A stretch of 21,989 nucleotides of DNA from Phycisphaerae bacterium (GTDB lineage Bacteria > Planctomycetota > Phycisphaerae > UBA1845): assembly GCA_021604825.1 (NCBI GenBank), contig BQJS01000066.1:1-21989 (forward strand). Reading direction: 5' to 3'. Of the stretch, positions 13,946 to 21,796 are shown one piece after another. How positions within the stretch are numbered: position 1 is the stretch's first letter; each line of letters begins with the position of its first letter. Below the pieces are notes generated by a model. That model was not told the DNA's origin, searched no databases, and saw nothing but the letters and a program-made list of their open reading frames with translations. The translations under genes were made by a program, and so were the position numbers.

Positions 13946-15223
13946 ATGCGCAATATGACCAACCGACGAATGAACTGGAAAACCATCAGCGGCTCACTTT
14001 GCCTGGCATTTGCAGCGACGACCGCATTGCCAACGTTCGCCGGTTCGCCGGATTGGCCGCAATGGGGCGGACCCTCGCGCGACTTCAAAGTTGCCGCACC
14101 CAAGCTCGCAGACTCCTGGCCCGAATCCGGCCCCACCGTCAAATGGCGACGCCCGCTGGGTGAAGGTTACTCAGCCATCGCAGCCAAGGGTGGCGATCTT
14201 TACACGATGTATCGCAAAGATGGCAAGGACGTCGTCGTCGCCCTCAGCGCCGACACCGGCAAGACCAAGTGGGAATATGCCTACGACGCCCCACCGCACG
14301 AGGGCAGCACCGATCGATTCGGTACCGGCCCCAACGCCACGCCGCTCGTTCTCGACGATCGCGTCATCACGCTGGGCTTTACCGGCATCATGCAGTGCGT
14401 TGATCGCGCGGCTGGCAAACCAATCTGGTCGCACGATTTGGTCAAGGAATACGGCGGAAGCGTTTTGAAGTTTGGGTCATCCGCCAGCCCATTGCTGTAC
14501 AAAGGCAATGTGATCGCGCTCGTCGGTGGCGAAAAGAACGGCATCATGGCGTTCAACCCCAAAGACGGAGCGATTGCCTGGAAAAGCGAACCCTACGACG
14601 TCAGCTACGCGTCGCCGATCGTCATCAATGTTGACGGTCAGGATCAGATCGTTTTCTTTTCATCAAGCGACGTGATGGGCGTGGACGCAGCCAACGGAAA
14701 ATTCCTTTGGAGCTATCCGTGCAGCAATCAATACAAGAACAACGCCACCGACGCGATCTGGGGCGAAGACAACTTATTGTGGGCTGCAACTCAACTCGAC
14801 GGCGGCGCGCGTGTGCTGCGTCTGTCGCAGAAGAACGGAAAGACGTCGGTCGAAAAAGTCTGGGAATCCGACAAGATCAAGGTCTTCCACTGGAATGCGG
14901 TCCGCGTCAAGGATCACATCTACGCATCCATCGGCGGCAAGGTGACGCTGGTGTCAGCCGTCAACGTCAAGACCGGTGAGGTCGCCTGGAAAGAACGCGG
15001 ATTCCACAAAGCCAACTGCATCTACGCCGATGACAAATTGATCTTCGTCGATGAAAACGGCGTGCTGGCAATGGCCAAAGTGTCACCCAAAGGCATGGAA
15101 ATCCTGGGAAAAACCGAGTTGCTCGAGAAGGTCGCTTGGACCGTGCCAACGCTCGTTGGCGATCAACTCTACGTCCGCGACACCAAGGAAATCGTGGCAC
15201 TCGACCTTGGCAAGAAGGGGTAA
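13946..15223 (+). CDS. Exported PQQ-like (BamB-like) beta-propeller protein
   Basis: The product is 425 residues. The ATG at 13946 is chosen over the longer frame (from 13817) because AAGGA lies about 7 nt upstream and a signal peptide follows at once: basic MRNMTNRRMNWK, then ISGSLCLAFAATTALPTFAG. The mature part begins SPDWPQWGGPSRDF, a hallmark of planctomycetal exported PQQ-repeat proteins. Propeller blades are seen as repeated G-D-L-Y / V-x-A-L-x-x-x-T-G-x-x-x-W patterns: VVALSADTGKTKWEY, MQCVDRAAGKPIWSH, IMAFNPKDGAIAWKS, VMGVDAANGKFLWSY, VSAVNVKTGEVAWKE, ending VRDTKEIVALDLGK. No catalytic residues for a quinoprotein dehydrogenase were noted, so a binding or scaffold role is more likely than an enzyme. 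It is monocistronic, followed by a repeat pair and a terminator. Confidence 0.88.
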   Translation: MRNMTNRRMNWKTISGSLCLAFAATTALPTFAGSPDWPQWGGPSRDFKVAAPKLADSWPESGPTVKWRRPLGEGYSAIAAKGGDLYTMYRKDGKDVVVALSADTGKTKWEYAYDAPPHEGSTDRFGTGPNATPLVLDDRVITLGFTGIMQCVDRAAGKPIWSHDLVKEYGGSVLKFGSSASPLLYKGNVIALVGGEKNGIMAFNPKDGAIAWKSEPYDVSYASPIVINVDGQDQIVFFSSSDVMGVDAANGKFLWSYPCSNQYKNNATDAIWGEDNLLWAATQLDGGARVLRLSQKNGKTSVEKVWESDKIKVFHWNAVRVKDHIYASIGGKVTLVSAVNVKTGEVAWKERGFHKANCIYADDKLIFVDENGVLAMAKVSPKGMEILGKTELLEKVAWTVPTLVGDQLYVRDTKEIVALDLGKKG

Positions 15224-15226
15224 CAA

Positions 15227-15298
15227 GTAGGGTCCGCTGTGCGGACCGTTACTGCCGGTATCGATAATCAAACAAATGGTCCGCACAGCGGACCCTAC
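15227..15298. repeat. BIME-like inverted pair of GTAG-headed GGTCCGC palindromes
   Basis: GTAG (15227-15230) + GGTCCGC-TGT-GCGGACC (15231-15247), 30-bp spacer, then GGTCCGC-ACA-GCGGACC (15278-15294) + CTAC (15295-15298). The two ends are exact reverse complements. It begins 3 bp after the PQQ-protein stop codon. GTAG head plus hairpin is the known layout of REP sequences moved by RAYT (TnpA-REP) enzymes. Confidence 0.8.
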
Positions 15299-15305
15299 AA
15301 AATGC

Positions 15306-15346
15306 AACCGTTGGTCCTGATCAAATGATCGGAATCAACGGTTTTT
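15306..15346 (+). terminator. Rho-independent terminator after the PQQ-like protein gene
   Basis: AACCGTTG (15306-15313) pairs with CAACGGTT (15336-15343), enclosing a partly paired middle with GATCA/TGATC (15319-15330), followed by a T-run reaching 15346. Read from the other side it could also stop ubiA transcription, but the T-run is poorer there. Confidence 0.75.
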
Positions 15347-15373
15347 CTTGCGCAAACGTGAAAGCAACATGAG

Positions 15374-16342
15374 CTAAAACACAGCGGGCATCTTCAACAA
15401 AATATCAATCACCGTACACGTCGCAAGCAAGATGCTGACGATGCCGTTGATCGTAAAGAACGCAAGGTTAACTTTGGAAAAGTCGTCGGCCCGAACGCTT
15501 AGATTCTCTATTGCAAGAAGCACACCCACAATGCCAACACCGACGAAATAGACCCAACCCAATCCAGAAAGCTTCCCGACCAATACCAAAAGAGCGACCA
15601 CCAGCACGTGCGCGACACGTGTGATCATCAGCGCCGCCGCCGGTCCAACTCTCGACGGCAAACTGAACAACCCTTCCTTGCGATCGACCTCTATATCCTG
15701 GCACGCATAGATGATGTCAAACCCCGCCATCCAAAGCATCACCGTAATCCACAGCAAAATTGCCGGCCAACCCAATGTCGACGGGTGAATCGCAATCCAT
15801 GCCGCCAACGGCGACAATCCAATGGCACCGCCCAGCCAAAAGTGTGACCAGCGCGTAAACCGCTTCGCAAACGAATAACCACACAGCAACATCAGCACCG
15901 GACCGCCAAGCAGCATGGGCCAGGGATTGTTGAACTTGAAGTAAAACCCGAAGCAACCGATCGCATAGGTCACGAAGAAAATGCTCAGAAACATCCACGC
16001 CTGCAGCATCGTCAGGCGACCGTCGGGCAACGGGCGCGACGCGGTGCGCGGATTGCGGGCGTCGATTCGCGCATCGACAATCCGGTTAAACGTCATCGCC
16101 ACGCTGCGGGCAGCCACCATGCATACGACGATCAACACCAGGTGCAGCCAACCCGGCCGACCGTCGGGAAGCGAACGACCCGCCAAGAAGGTGGCCATGA
16201 TCGCGAATGGCAAGGCGAAAATCGAATGTGAGAATTTAATCATTTCCGTCCAGACTCGAACGGAAGCAAGCGGACTGCGTTTGGCATTCGACCCGCCGGG
16301 CGGGGCGTCATTCGGAGGTGACTGATCGGCCCGCGTGTTCAA
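15374..16342 (-). CDS. ubiA: UbiA-family prenyltransferase (quinone biosynthesis)
   Basis: An integral membrane enzyme joining a polyprenyl diphosphate to an aromatic acid. About 322 residues, with eight or nine hydrophobic segments. First Asp-rich motif NRIVDARID (N86, D90, D94) followed by RNPRT; second motif DIIYACQDIEVDRKEG (D209, D216, D220). These bind the Mg-diphosphate. The helix SHSIFALPFAIM is typical of the 4-hydroxybenzoate-type group, which also includes MqnP of the futalosine pathway. A TTG at 16342 is chosen as start: it overlaps the ubiX stop (TTGA), has AAGGAAG 4 nt upstream, and implies translational coupling; the longer frame to 16390 would overlap ubiX by about 50 bp. A proline-rich segment of about 30 residues precedes the first helix. 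Last gene of the menG-TPR-ubiX-ubiA operon. Confidence 0.92.
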   Translation of the reverse strand: MNTRADQSPPNDAPPGGSNAKRSPLASVRVWTEMIKFSHSIFALPFAIMATFLAGRSLPDGRPGWLHLVLIVVCMVAARSVAMTFNRIVDARIDARNPRTASRPLPDGRLTMLQAWMFLSIFFVTYAIGCFGFYFKFNNPWPMLLGGPVLMLLCGYSFAKRFTRWSHFWLGGAIGLSPLAAWIAIHPSTLGWPAILLWITVMLWMAGFDIIYACQDIEVDRKEGLFSLPSRVGPAAALMITRVAHVLVVALLVLVGKLSGLGWVYFVGVGIVGVLLAIENLSVRADDFSKVNLAFFTINGIVSILLATCTVIDILLKMPAVF

Positions 16343-16971
16343 CGATCTTCCTTTGCGTCGGTGGCTTGGGCATCGAGCATGTCGTTCCAACGCGTGTTAA
16401 GATTGTGTGGCACGCCGACCAGATCCATCATTTTGCCCACAACGAAATCAACAACATCCTCAAGCGTCTTGGGCAGCATATAGAAGCCCGGTGACGCCGG
16501 ACAAATCACCGCACCGGCTTGGCTGAGGCGTAGGGCGTTTTCGAGATCAAGGTGGCCCATTGGCATTTCTCGCAGAACCAGCACCAGACGGCGGCGCTCT
16601 TTCAAAGTAACCTGTGCAGCACGGGTCAGCACATTACCCCCCAAACCGGACGCGATCGATCCCAACGTGTTGCTGCTGCACGGGCAGATGATCATGCCAT
16701 CGGTGTGCATCGATCCACTGGCGATGCTGCTGCCGACGTCTTGATGGGGATGGATGATGAGTCGGGGGCAGTCTTTGCCCAAGAGCGTCCGGGTGTTCAC
16801 TTCACCGAAATCGAGCTCGTCGTGAAACAACCGCCGACCGTAAGGCGTGATCGCCAAATGGACTTCGGCTCCAGCCTCAATGAGGCACTCGATTAGACGC
16901 CGCGCATACATCGCCCCACTTGCGCCGGTGACGCCCACAACAATTCTTTTGGATTGCATTTCATCAGACAT
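16339..16971 (-). CDS. ubiX: Flavin prenyltransferase UbiX
   Basis: UbiX joins dimethylallyl phosphate to FMN, making the prenylated flavin used by UbiD-type decarboxylases. 210 residues from the ATG at 16971; the long extension to 17184 lacks homology and lies inside the upstream gene. Visible: GVTGASGAMYARRL (FMN-binding P-loop-like turn near the N-terminus), CPCSSNTLGSIASG, LVLVLREMPMG, and CPASPGFYMLPKTLEDVVDFVVGKMMDLVG, all typical. An ATG 4 codons later (MQSKRIVVGV) is an alternative start. The gene lies 13 bp after the membrane-TPR gene and overlaps ubiA. No ubiD is in the window, so the decarboxylase partner must be elsewhere. Confidence 0.95.
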   Translation of the reverse strand: MSDEMQSKRIVVGVTGASGAMYARRLIECLIEAGAEVHLAITPYGRRLFHDELDFGEVNTRTLLGKDCPRLIIHPHQDVGSSIASGSMHTDGMIICPCSSNTLGSIASGLGGNVLTRAAQVTLKERRRLVLVLREMPMGHLDLENALRLSQAGAVICPASPGFYMLPKTLEDVVDFVVGKMMDLVGVPHNLNTRWNDMLDAQATDAKEDR

Positions 16972-16984
16972 TTGTAAATCCACA

Positions 16985-18874
16985 TCAATCGGAAGCTTCA
17001 ACGTCGAGGGGTGCCGCCTGACGCAGGAATTCACGTGCCGAATTTGCCCATATGCTATCCGGAAATTCGCTGACGATCCGTTCGCAATGAATGCGTCCTT
17101 TTTGGGGATCACCCAACTCAACCCACGCCATCGCCAATCGATACAATGCTTGCGAGACAGCGTCGCCCTCTGGGTGTTCTTCAATGACGTCTTCTAAGAG
17201 ACGGGCACGCACTTCCAAACTGTCTTCCTGCATCGCCAGCAGCACCTTCACATTGTCTTCGACGAGCGCACTGGGATACGCGTCAAGGATCGCCGCGAGA
17301 TTATGTTTGTACAGCACATGATCCGGATCGGCTTTCAACAAACCGCCGACAAACGGCTTACGGTGAAGCGAACCGCAAAGCGGGCGATCTTCATAGCGTG
17401 GGTCACGCGCATTGTTTTGCAGAAGGTCGCGCAATTCACGGGCGCGGGAATCGATGGCGTCGACATCAATCTTGAGTTGCTCGTCGGCGGGCGCACTTTT
17501 TAGAACGCCTGCAACACCAACGTCGCCTTGGCCTGCGCGAACTTCGTCGGCTTCAATCTCACTGATGAGTTCATTTAGGTTTTCCAGTGCCTCTACCATT
17601 TCGCGATTTCGAGCTTCGATCTGGGCGAGTTTGTATCTCGCCACTTTGGACGCCCGCGTATTCGGTGCATTGACCAGCACCTTGCTCCAAACCGGCGCCG
17701 ACACATCTGACGGGAAGTCCGCGTAGTACCGCAGGATTTTTTCCTTGCTGCGAAACGCATTCAAGTCCACGCGCATGTCGAGCGTTTGGCCCTGAAAATA
17801 AAGCACATTTGCAGCATAGCGTGAATCGGGAAAGTGCCTGAGGAAGTGTTTGCACTCAAGGTTGATCGCGTCGCGCTGCCTGGCGAACTCGGTGCGTACC
17901 TCAGATTTAACATCAAGCTCCAACGCCAATCGAAACTCAAGCACTTCGCGCACGACTGCATACGGCTTCCTGGGTTCGGGCTGGGCTTGCCAATAGCGGT
18001 AAGCCATCCGTTCAAACTGTTCCGAAAAATTGTATTCCGGAACGTAGAATTCTTCCTGAAAGTGGCGGGCTAAAAGTTGGTAATAAAGTTCGTCGCGACC
18101 GACATACTTTTCAAAGAACGCGACCGGAAGCGCGAAACTCAAGACAAGCAGCGGTGCAATGACGCCCGGACGATAATTCACCAGTTTGGCCAAGAACAGC
18201 ACGCCACCCATGAGCAAACACGAAGCCAACGTCGCGAGCAACCATGGCGCGATGAACTTAAAGCGATCTGCCGGCGTGTACTCAGCCACCTGCGGTGCGC
18301 TCTGTCTCGACGCGCCGTAGAAATAGAACATCACCAGGATCATGCCGAGCAATGCCGACGCATAGCGGAATCGAAATCGAAACGGCTTGATCGATGCAAG
18401 AATGCACGCACCAGTCAACGTGATCGCCAGCCACGGCATGACCGCCACAAATGCAACGATCAGCAGAAATGGTATGCAACTCGCAAATCGATACAGGATC
18501 GAAACCAGAATCGGGATAGACACCAACGCCGCAAGCAGCAACCCCACAACCACGCCGTGCATCGGAATCAAATCCAAACGCAGCGGAAACAGCACGAAGT
18601 TTGCCAGTGTCGCGTCGCCTCTGGGCAAGAACGTCTGCCCCAACTGCGACCAATACCCCGGTTCGAGAAAGGCGAACGCCACCCCCGTGCGAATCCAGTA
18701 GGCGAAACATCCCAAACCTGCAAACAGAACCGTATTGATCAAGAGGAGTACAACTGCCCGAACACGATATTTGGATGAATCGCGAGACCAGACATCAACG
18801 ACTTCGGGCTCTGCCCCTTCATCTCGACTCGGATTGTCATCGCGGATTGGATTGGTCGCGCCGGCTGTTGTCAT
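16985..18874 (-). CDS. Polytopic membrane protein with C-terminal TPR-like domain, function unknown
   Basis: The product is 629 residues and I do not recognise a named family. Residues 1-37 are hydrophilic and acidic. Hydrophobic segments follow at about 38-58, 106-126, 132-160 (one long or two short), 171-187, 207-229 and 236-254. The remaining 370 residues are soluble and helical, without long hydrophobic runs. Helix pairs such as LECKHFLRHFPDSRYAANVLYF and, near the end, ALYRLAMAWVELGDPQ with CERIVSEFPDSIWANSA, resemble TPR units of the BamD/YbgF (CpoB) kind, where 'FPDS' turns are common. The start ATG overlaps the menG stop (ATGA, 18871-18874), and ubiX follows after 13 bp, so it is co-translated with quinone genes. 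It may be a scaffold for the membrane quinone enzymes, or an unrelated envelope protein carried in the operon. Confidence 0.75.
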   Translation of the reverse strand: MTTAGATNPIRDDNPSRDEGAEPEVVDVWSRDSSKYRVRAVVLLLINTVLFAGLGCFAYWIRTGVAFAFLEPGYWSQLGQTFLPRGDATLANFVLFPLRLDLIPMHGVVVGLLLAALVSIPILVSILYRFASCIPFLLIVAFVAVMPWLAITLTGACILASIKPFRFRFRYASALLGMILVMFYFYGASRQSAPQVAEYTPADRFKFIAPWLLATLASCLLMGGVLFLAKLVNYRPGVIAPLLVLSFALPVAFFEKYVGRDELYYQLLARHFQEEFYVPEYNFSEQFERMAYRYWQAQPEPRKPYAVVREVLEFRLALELDVKSEVRTEFARQRDAINLECKHFLRHFPDSRYAANVLYFQGQTLDMRVDLNAFRSKEKILRYYADFPSDVSAPVWSKVLVNAPNTRASKVARYKLAQIEARNREMVEALENLNELISEIEADEVRAGQGDVGVAGVLKSAPADEQLKIDVDAIDSRARELRDLLQNNARDPRYEDRPLCGSLHRKPFVGGLLKADPDHVLYKHNLAAILDAYPSALVEDNVKVLLAMQEDSLEVRARLLEDVIEEHPEGDAVSQALYRLAMAWVELGDPQKGRIHCERIVSEFPDSIWANSAREFLRQAAPLDVEASD

Positions 18875-19659
18875 TTCGCCACCTTATCAGCCCGGTAGAT
18901 GGTGACAACACCAAAGGTCAGCGGCGTTGCGGTTGCGCGTGCGAACCCTGCTGCCTTTAGTTGGCTGCACATCGCGCTGGCGTCGACAAAACTAACCACC
19001 GACTTGGGCAAATACGAATACGCCCCGGTGCGGTCGCGACTGAGCATGCGAGCCCCCAACGGCATCAACCGGGCACTGTAGAATTTGTGGACGAAGCGAA
19101 TCAGTCGATTGCTCGGACGGGTGAATTCCAGAATCACAGCCCGACCACCCGGACGCAAGACGCGAAACATCTCCCCGAGACCCACATCCAAATCTTGAAA
19201 ATTGCGGACGCCGAAAGCGCAACTGGTGATGTCAAACGATTCACCAGCAAAGGGAAGCGACAACCCGTCGGCTTGCAACCAACGCGCAGACGGCGCGTCG
19301 GAGTTCACCGCATGTCGCAACATGCCCAAGGAAAAATCGGCACCGGTCATTCGCGACGGCGTCACCGCGCCAGCTCCAAACGCCCTAAGCAAATCGCCCG
19401 TACCACAGGCAATGTCAAGCACCGAGTCACCGCGCTGCACACCGGCAATTTCTACCGTGCGCTTTCGCCACCAGCGATCGCGTCCACCGCTAAACAACGT
19501 ATTAATGCGCTCGTACGTCGGTGCGATGGAATCGAACATGTGGCGAACGCGTTCGGACTTGTCGGCCTGCGTATGAACGGCATCCAACCGACTGCGATCC
19601 CAAAGCGGCCCCTTGGCATCATTGGCGTTGTCGGCATGATTTTGAATCGTCATCGTCAT
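18871..19659 (-). CDS. ubiE: UbiE/MenG-type quinone C-methyltransferase
   Basis: A SAM-dependent class I methyltransferase that methylates the ring of demethylmenaquinone (or the ubiquinone intermediate). Key segments: SERVRHMFDSIAPTYERINTLFSGGRDRWWRKRTV, the hallmark N-terminal UbiE/MenG pattern; SAM motif I VLDIACGTGDLL; GADFSLGML; and CAFGVRNFQDLD then RVLRPGGRAVILEF. An ATG at 19659 is taken as start (262 residues). The open frame continues to 19797, but that would place coding sequence across a clear terminator (19749-19788); ATGs at 19704 and 19653 are alternatives. About 30 extra residues before the conserved block are unusual. First gene of the menG-TPR-ubiX-ubiA operon. Confidence 0.92.
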   Translation of the reverse strand: MTMTIQNHADNANDAKGPLWDRSRLDAVHTQADKSERVRHMFDSIAPTYERINTLFSGGRDRWWRKRTVEIAGVQRGDSVLDIACGTGDLLRAFGAGAVTPSRMTGADFSLGMLRHAVNSDAPSARWLQADGLSLPFAGESFDITSCAFGVRNFQDLDVGLGEMFRVLRPGGRAVILEFTRPSNRLIRFVHKFYSARLMPLGARMLSRDRTGAYSYLPKSVVSFVDASAMCSQLKAAGFARATATPLTFGVVTIYRADKVAK

Positions 19660-19748
19660 CCCACTGGAATCTCGTCGCTTGACTTGCGCAATCCGCGTTG
19701 CCATTGTAGTTCGCCCGCACCGATGGACAACGAAATACCATTGGACCA

Positions 19749-19788
19749 CAAAAAACGAGCGGCGAGGCGTAGTTCCCCCACCGCTCGT
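19749..19788 (-). terminator. Rho-independent terminator after the superoxide dismutase gene
   Basis: Read on the minus strand, ACGAGCGG (19788-19781) pairs with CCGCTCGT (19762-19755) around an 18-nt loop and runs into six T. It lies 28 bp past the sod stop codon and separates sod from the quinone operon. Confidence 0.8.
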
Positions 19789-19815
19789 CGAATTCAATTG
19801 AATGCAATCGTAACG

Positions 19816-20427
19816 TTATTTCGCTGCCGCATAACGCTTCGACACTTCGACCCAGTTGACGACGTTCCAAAATGCCGCGATGTAGTCGGGCCGACGATTC
19901 TGATAATTCAGGTAGTACGCATGCTCCCAGACATCGATCCCCAGAAGCGGCGTGCATCCACGACTGTAGGGGCTGTCCTGATTCGCAAATCCGCCAAGCT
20001 GCAACTTGCCCGATCCATCGACCGACAACCACGCCCAACCAGAACCAAACTGACCCGCCGCAGCCGCTGCGAACTTATCCTTGAAGTCGGCGAAGCTGCC
20101 GAATTCCTTCTCGATCGCCGACGCCAAATCGCCTTCGGGTTTATCGAGGCAACCAGGCCCCATGATCGTCCAGAAGATCGAGTGGTTACTATGGCCGCCA
20201 CCATTGTTGCGAATCGCGCCGCGAAGCGAATCCGGCAACGAATCCAAACCGCGAAGCAAATCTTCGATGCTCTTCGCCGCCAGATCCGGATGGGCTTCCA
20301 ACGCCGCATTGGTCTTGGCGATGTACGCCGCATGGTGTTTGTCGTGATGGATCGTCATCGTCTGGGCGTCGATGTGCGGTTCGAGGGCGTTGTAGTCGTA
20401 TGGTAGCTTGGGTAGTTCAAATGCCAT
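19816..20427 (-). CDS. sodA: Superoxide dismutase, Fe/Mn family (Mn-type features)
   Basis: Converts superoxide to oxygen and hydrogen peroxide. 203 residues, typical length. Metal ligands are visible: His27 in [12 protein letters not shown], His82 in [11 protein letters not shown], Asp165 and His169 in [16 protein letters not shown] and ANQDSP (Gln150) follow the Mn-SOD layout, in which the second-sphere Gln comes from the C-terminal domain, and the N-domain position is Gly (GGGH); a cambialistic enzyme is possible. No signal peptide, so cytoplasmic. AAGGAG lies about 7 nt before the ATG at 20427, an unusually good ribosome binding site for this window. It has its own terminator and is probably monocistronic. 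The 207-bp spacer upstream (20428-20634) shows no gene or clear promoter pair. Confidence 0.97.
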   Translation of the reverse strand: MAFELPKLPYDYNALEPHIDAQTMTIHHDKHHAAYIAKTNAALEAHPDLAAKSIEDLLRGLDSLPDSLRGAIRNNGGGHSNHSIFWTIMGPGCLDKPEGDLASAIEKEFGSFADFKDKFAAAAAGQFGSGWAWLSVDGSGKLQLGGFANQDSPYSRGCTPLLGIDVWEHAYYLNYQNRRPDYIAAFWNVVNWVEVSKRYAAAK

Positions 20428-20634
20428 TGGTCAGCTCCTTAGCACGTTCGTGTTTGTGCGATTTCGGCCATGTTTCGGCGTCGGACCCACCCGATTTGAA
20501 GGGGTGCCATCACCGTTTGATGCGAATGCCAGATGCAATGGGGGAGGCTATCCTTGAGCATGAAAATCGTCAAGCGAACGACACGTGTTTGAGGCTGGGG
20601 CGATCCGAAATGGCCAATCGGACTGACCAACCTG

Positions 20635-21720
20635 TTAGTCGCCCACAATCCGCCAGCGTTCGTGTGGCCAAGTGATCGTCACGTCTTTTTGTTTGCCGCG
20701 ACCTTTCGCACAGTGAACTGTGAGTTTGCGCCCGATTGGCAGTATCGCCTGCGGCCACGTGTGCCCCACAAACTTCGTATGCACCACCGGCACCGAACGA
20801 TCCTGTGGCAGATGATGTTTAAGAATTGCCAAAGTCTCTGCCGTTTGATCGCGGCCACCCGTGTGAAAATCGCCGATCAGCACGCCGGCGCATTTTTCAA
20901 ACCAACCAGCCAGTTTAATATGAGCAAACTGGCGGTCGATGCGATGCGGCGCTTCTTCCAGGTCTTCGAGTACAATCCATTTGCCCGCCGGTTTGATCTG
21001 CTTGTCATACGCTGCAACCGTTAACGGCGTCACCAACGACAGGCACCCACCAATAAACGTCGCGTCAGATTCAACCGGAAGCGACCCGCTGACAAGTCTT
21101 CCAGTCACCGACCTGCCAGGCGCCCCGCCTTCAAGAACGGAGGCCAACTCGCGAAAGTATGCATCGAATTGCTCGCGCCCCTGACGTTGCGCCCAGCGCT
21201 TTGCAAATGCGCCGATCGCTCTGGAACTCATCGGGGTTTGTCTGAGCTTTCTGATATTCAAACGAGCATAGCGTTCCATCGCGGTGACCGGATATCCAGG
21301 CGTCATGTAATAGAATCCGAATCCCCGCCTGCGAAGTCCGATCAGATTAACGAGCGGGGTGATCTCGCTGAAACCGAAGACAGCCAGTGGTGTCTTTCTC
21401 TTCTGTAGCGGTTGGAAATCGATGTGCGACATGATGCGCGTCAACCAGCCGCCGCCTTTGAGAGCGACGAGCGCAACCACGCGCTCGTCTTCGATCACCG
21501 ATTGCAACTCGCTGATACGAGCACGATCATCGCTCCTGCCACCGTCCTGTTCGTCGAGGTCCGCTTCAACCAACTTCGACTTCGCGCGCACGCGGTATCG
21601 CGATCCCACAGCGAGTCGCGCTGCATCGGTCAATTCCTTCGTCGAATTGAACTTCAAAGATTTTAACACAGTCCCGGCAGGGTTCGCCGGCGCCGCAAGG
21701 TGGATGATGGGTTTCGACAT
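20635..21720 (-). CDS. S66 family peptidase, LD-carboxypeptidase / MccF-like
   Basis: The product is 361 residues. S66 serine peptidases either trim the terminal D-Ala from murein tetrapeptides (LdcA) or inactivate microcin C-like toxins (MccF). The Ser-Glu-His triad is traceable: Ser118 in FGFSEIT (family GYSDxT), Glu252 in VLEDLEEAPHRIDR, and His320 in FVGHTWPQAILPIG. The opening HLAAPANPAG matches the family's APSS-like strand. The oxyanion region reads ALKGGGWLTR where most members have ARGGYGxxR. No signal peptide, consistent with cytoplasmic muropeptide recycling. An ATG at 21720 is chosen; the longer frame to 21747 would begin inside a repeat element. The upstream neighbour on the same strand is a BtpA-family gene. 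Assignment between LdcA and MccF is open; the family call is firm. Confidence 0.88.
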   Translation of the reverse strand: MSKPIIHLAAPANPAGTVLKSLKFNSTKELTDAARLAVGSRYRVRAKSKLVEADLDEQDGGRSDDRARISELQSVIEDERVVALVALKGGGWLTRIMSHIDFQPLQKRKTPLAVFGFSEITPLVNLIGLRRRGFGFYYMTPGYPVTAMERYARLNIRKLRQTPMSSRAIGAFAKRWAQRQGREQFDAYFRELASVLEGGAPGRSVTGRLVSGSLPVESDATFIGGCLSLVTPLTVAAYDKQIKPAGKWIVLEDLEEAPHRIDRQFAHIKLAGWFEKCAGVLIGDFHTGGRDQTAETLAILKHHLPQDRSVPVVHTKFVGHTWPQAILPIGRKLTVHCAKGRGKQKDVTITWPHERWRIVGD

Positions 21721-21727
21721 ATGCTTC

Positions 21728-21792
21728 GTAGGGTGGGCCGTGCCCACCGCCGTTTGAATGTTTCAAGAAATGGTGGGCACGGCCCACCCTAC
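21728..21792. repeat. BIME-like inverted pair of GTAG-headed GGTGGGC palindromes
   Basis: GTAG (21728-21731) + GGTGGGC-CGT-GCCCACC (21732-21748), 23-bp spacer, then GGTGGGC-ACG-GCCCACC (21772-21788) + CTAC (21789-21792). The two ends are exact reverse complements and identical in sequence to the single unit at 3776-3796. It lies between two genes on the same strand, 4 bp after the BtpA-family stop codon and 7 bp before the S66 peptidase ATG, so any peptidase ribosome binding site and promoter would have to fall in or beyond the repeat. Confidence 0.8.
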
Positions 21793-21796
21793 GTCG

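Noticed and set aside
18961..20406. Plus-strand 481-codon frame
   Set aside because: It runs antisense through menG and sod and across the sod terminator; its product is Arg/Pro rich with no motif.
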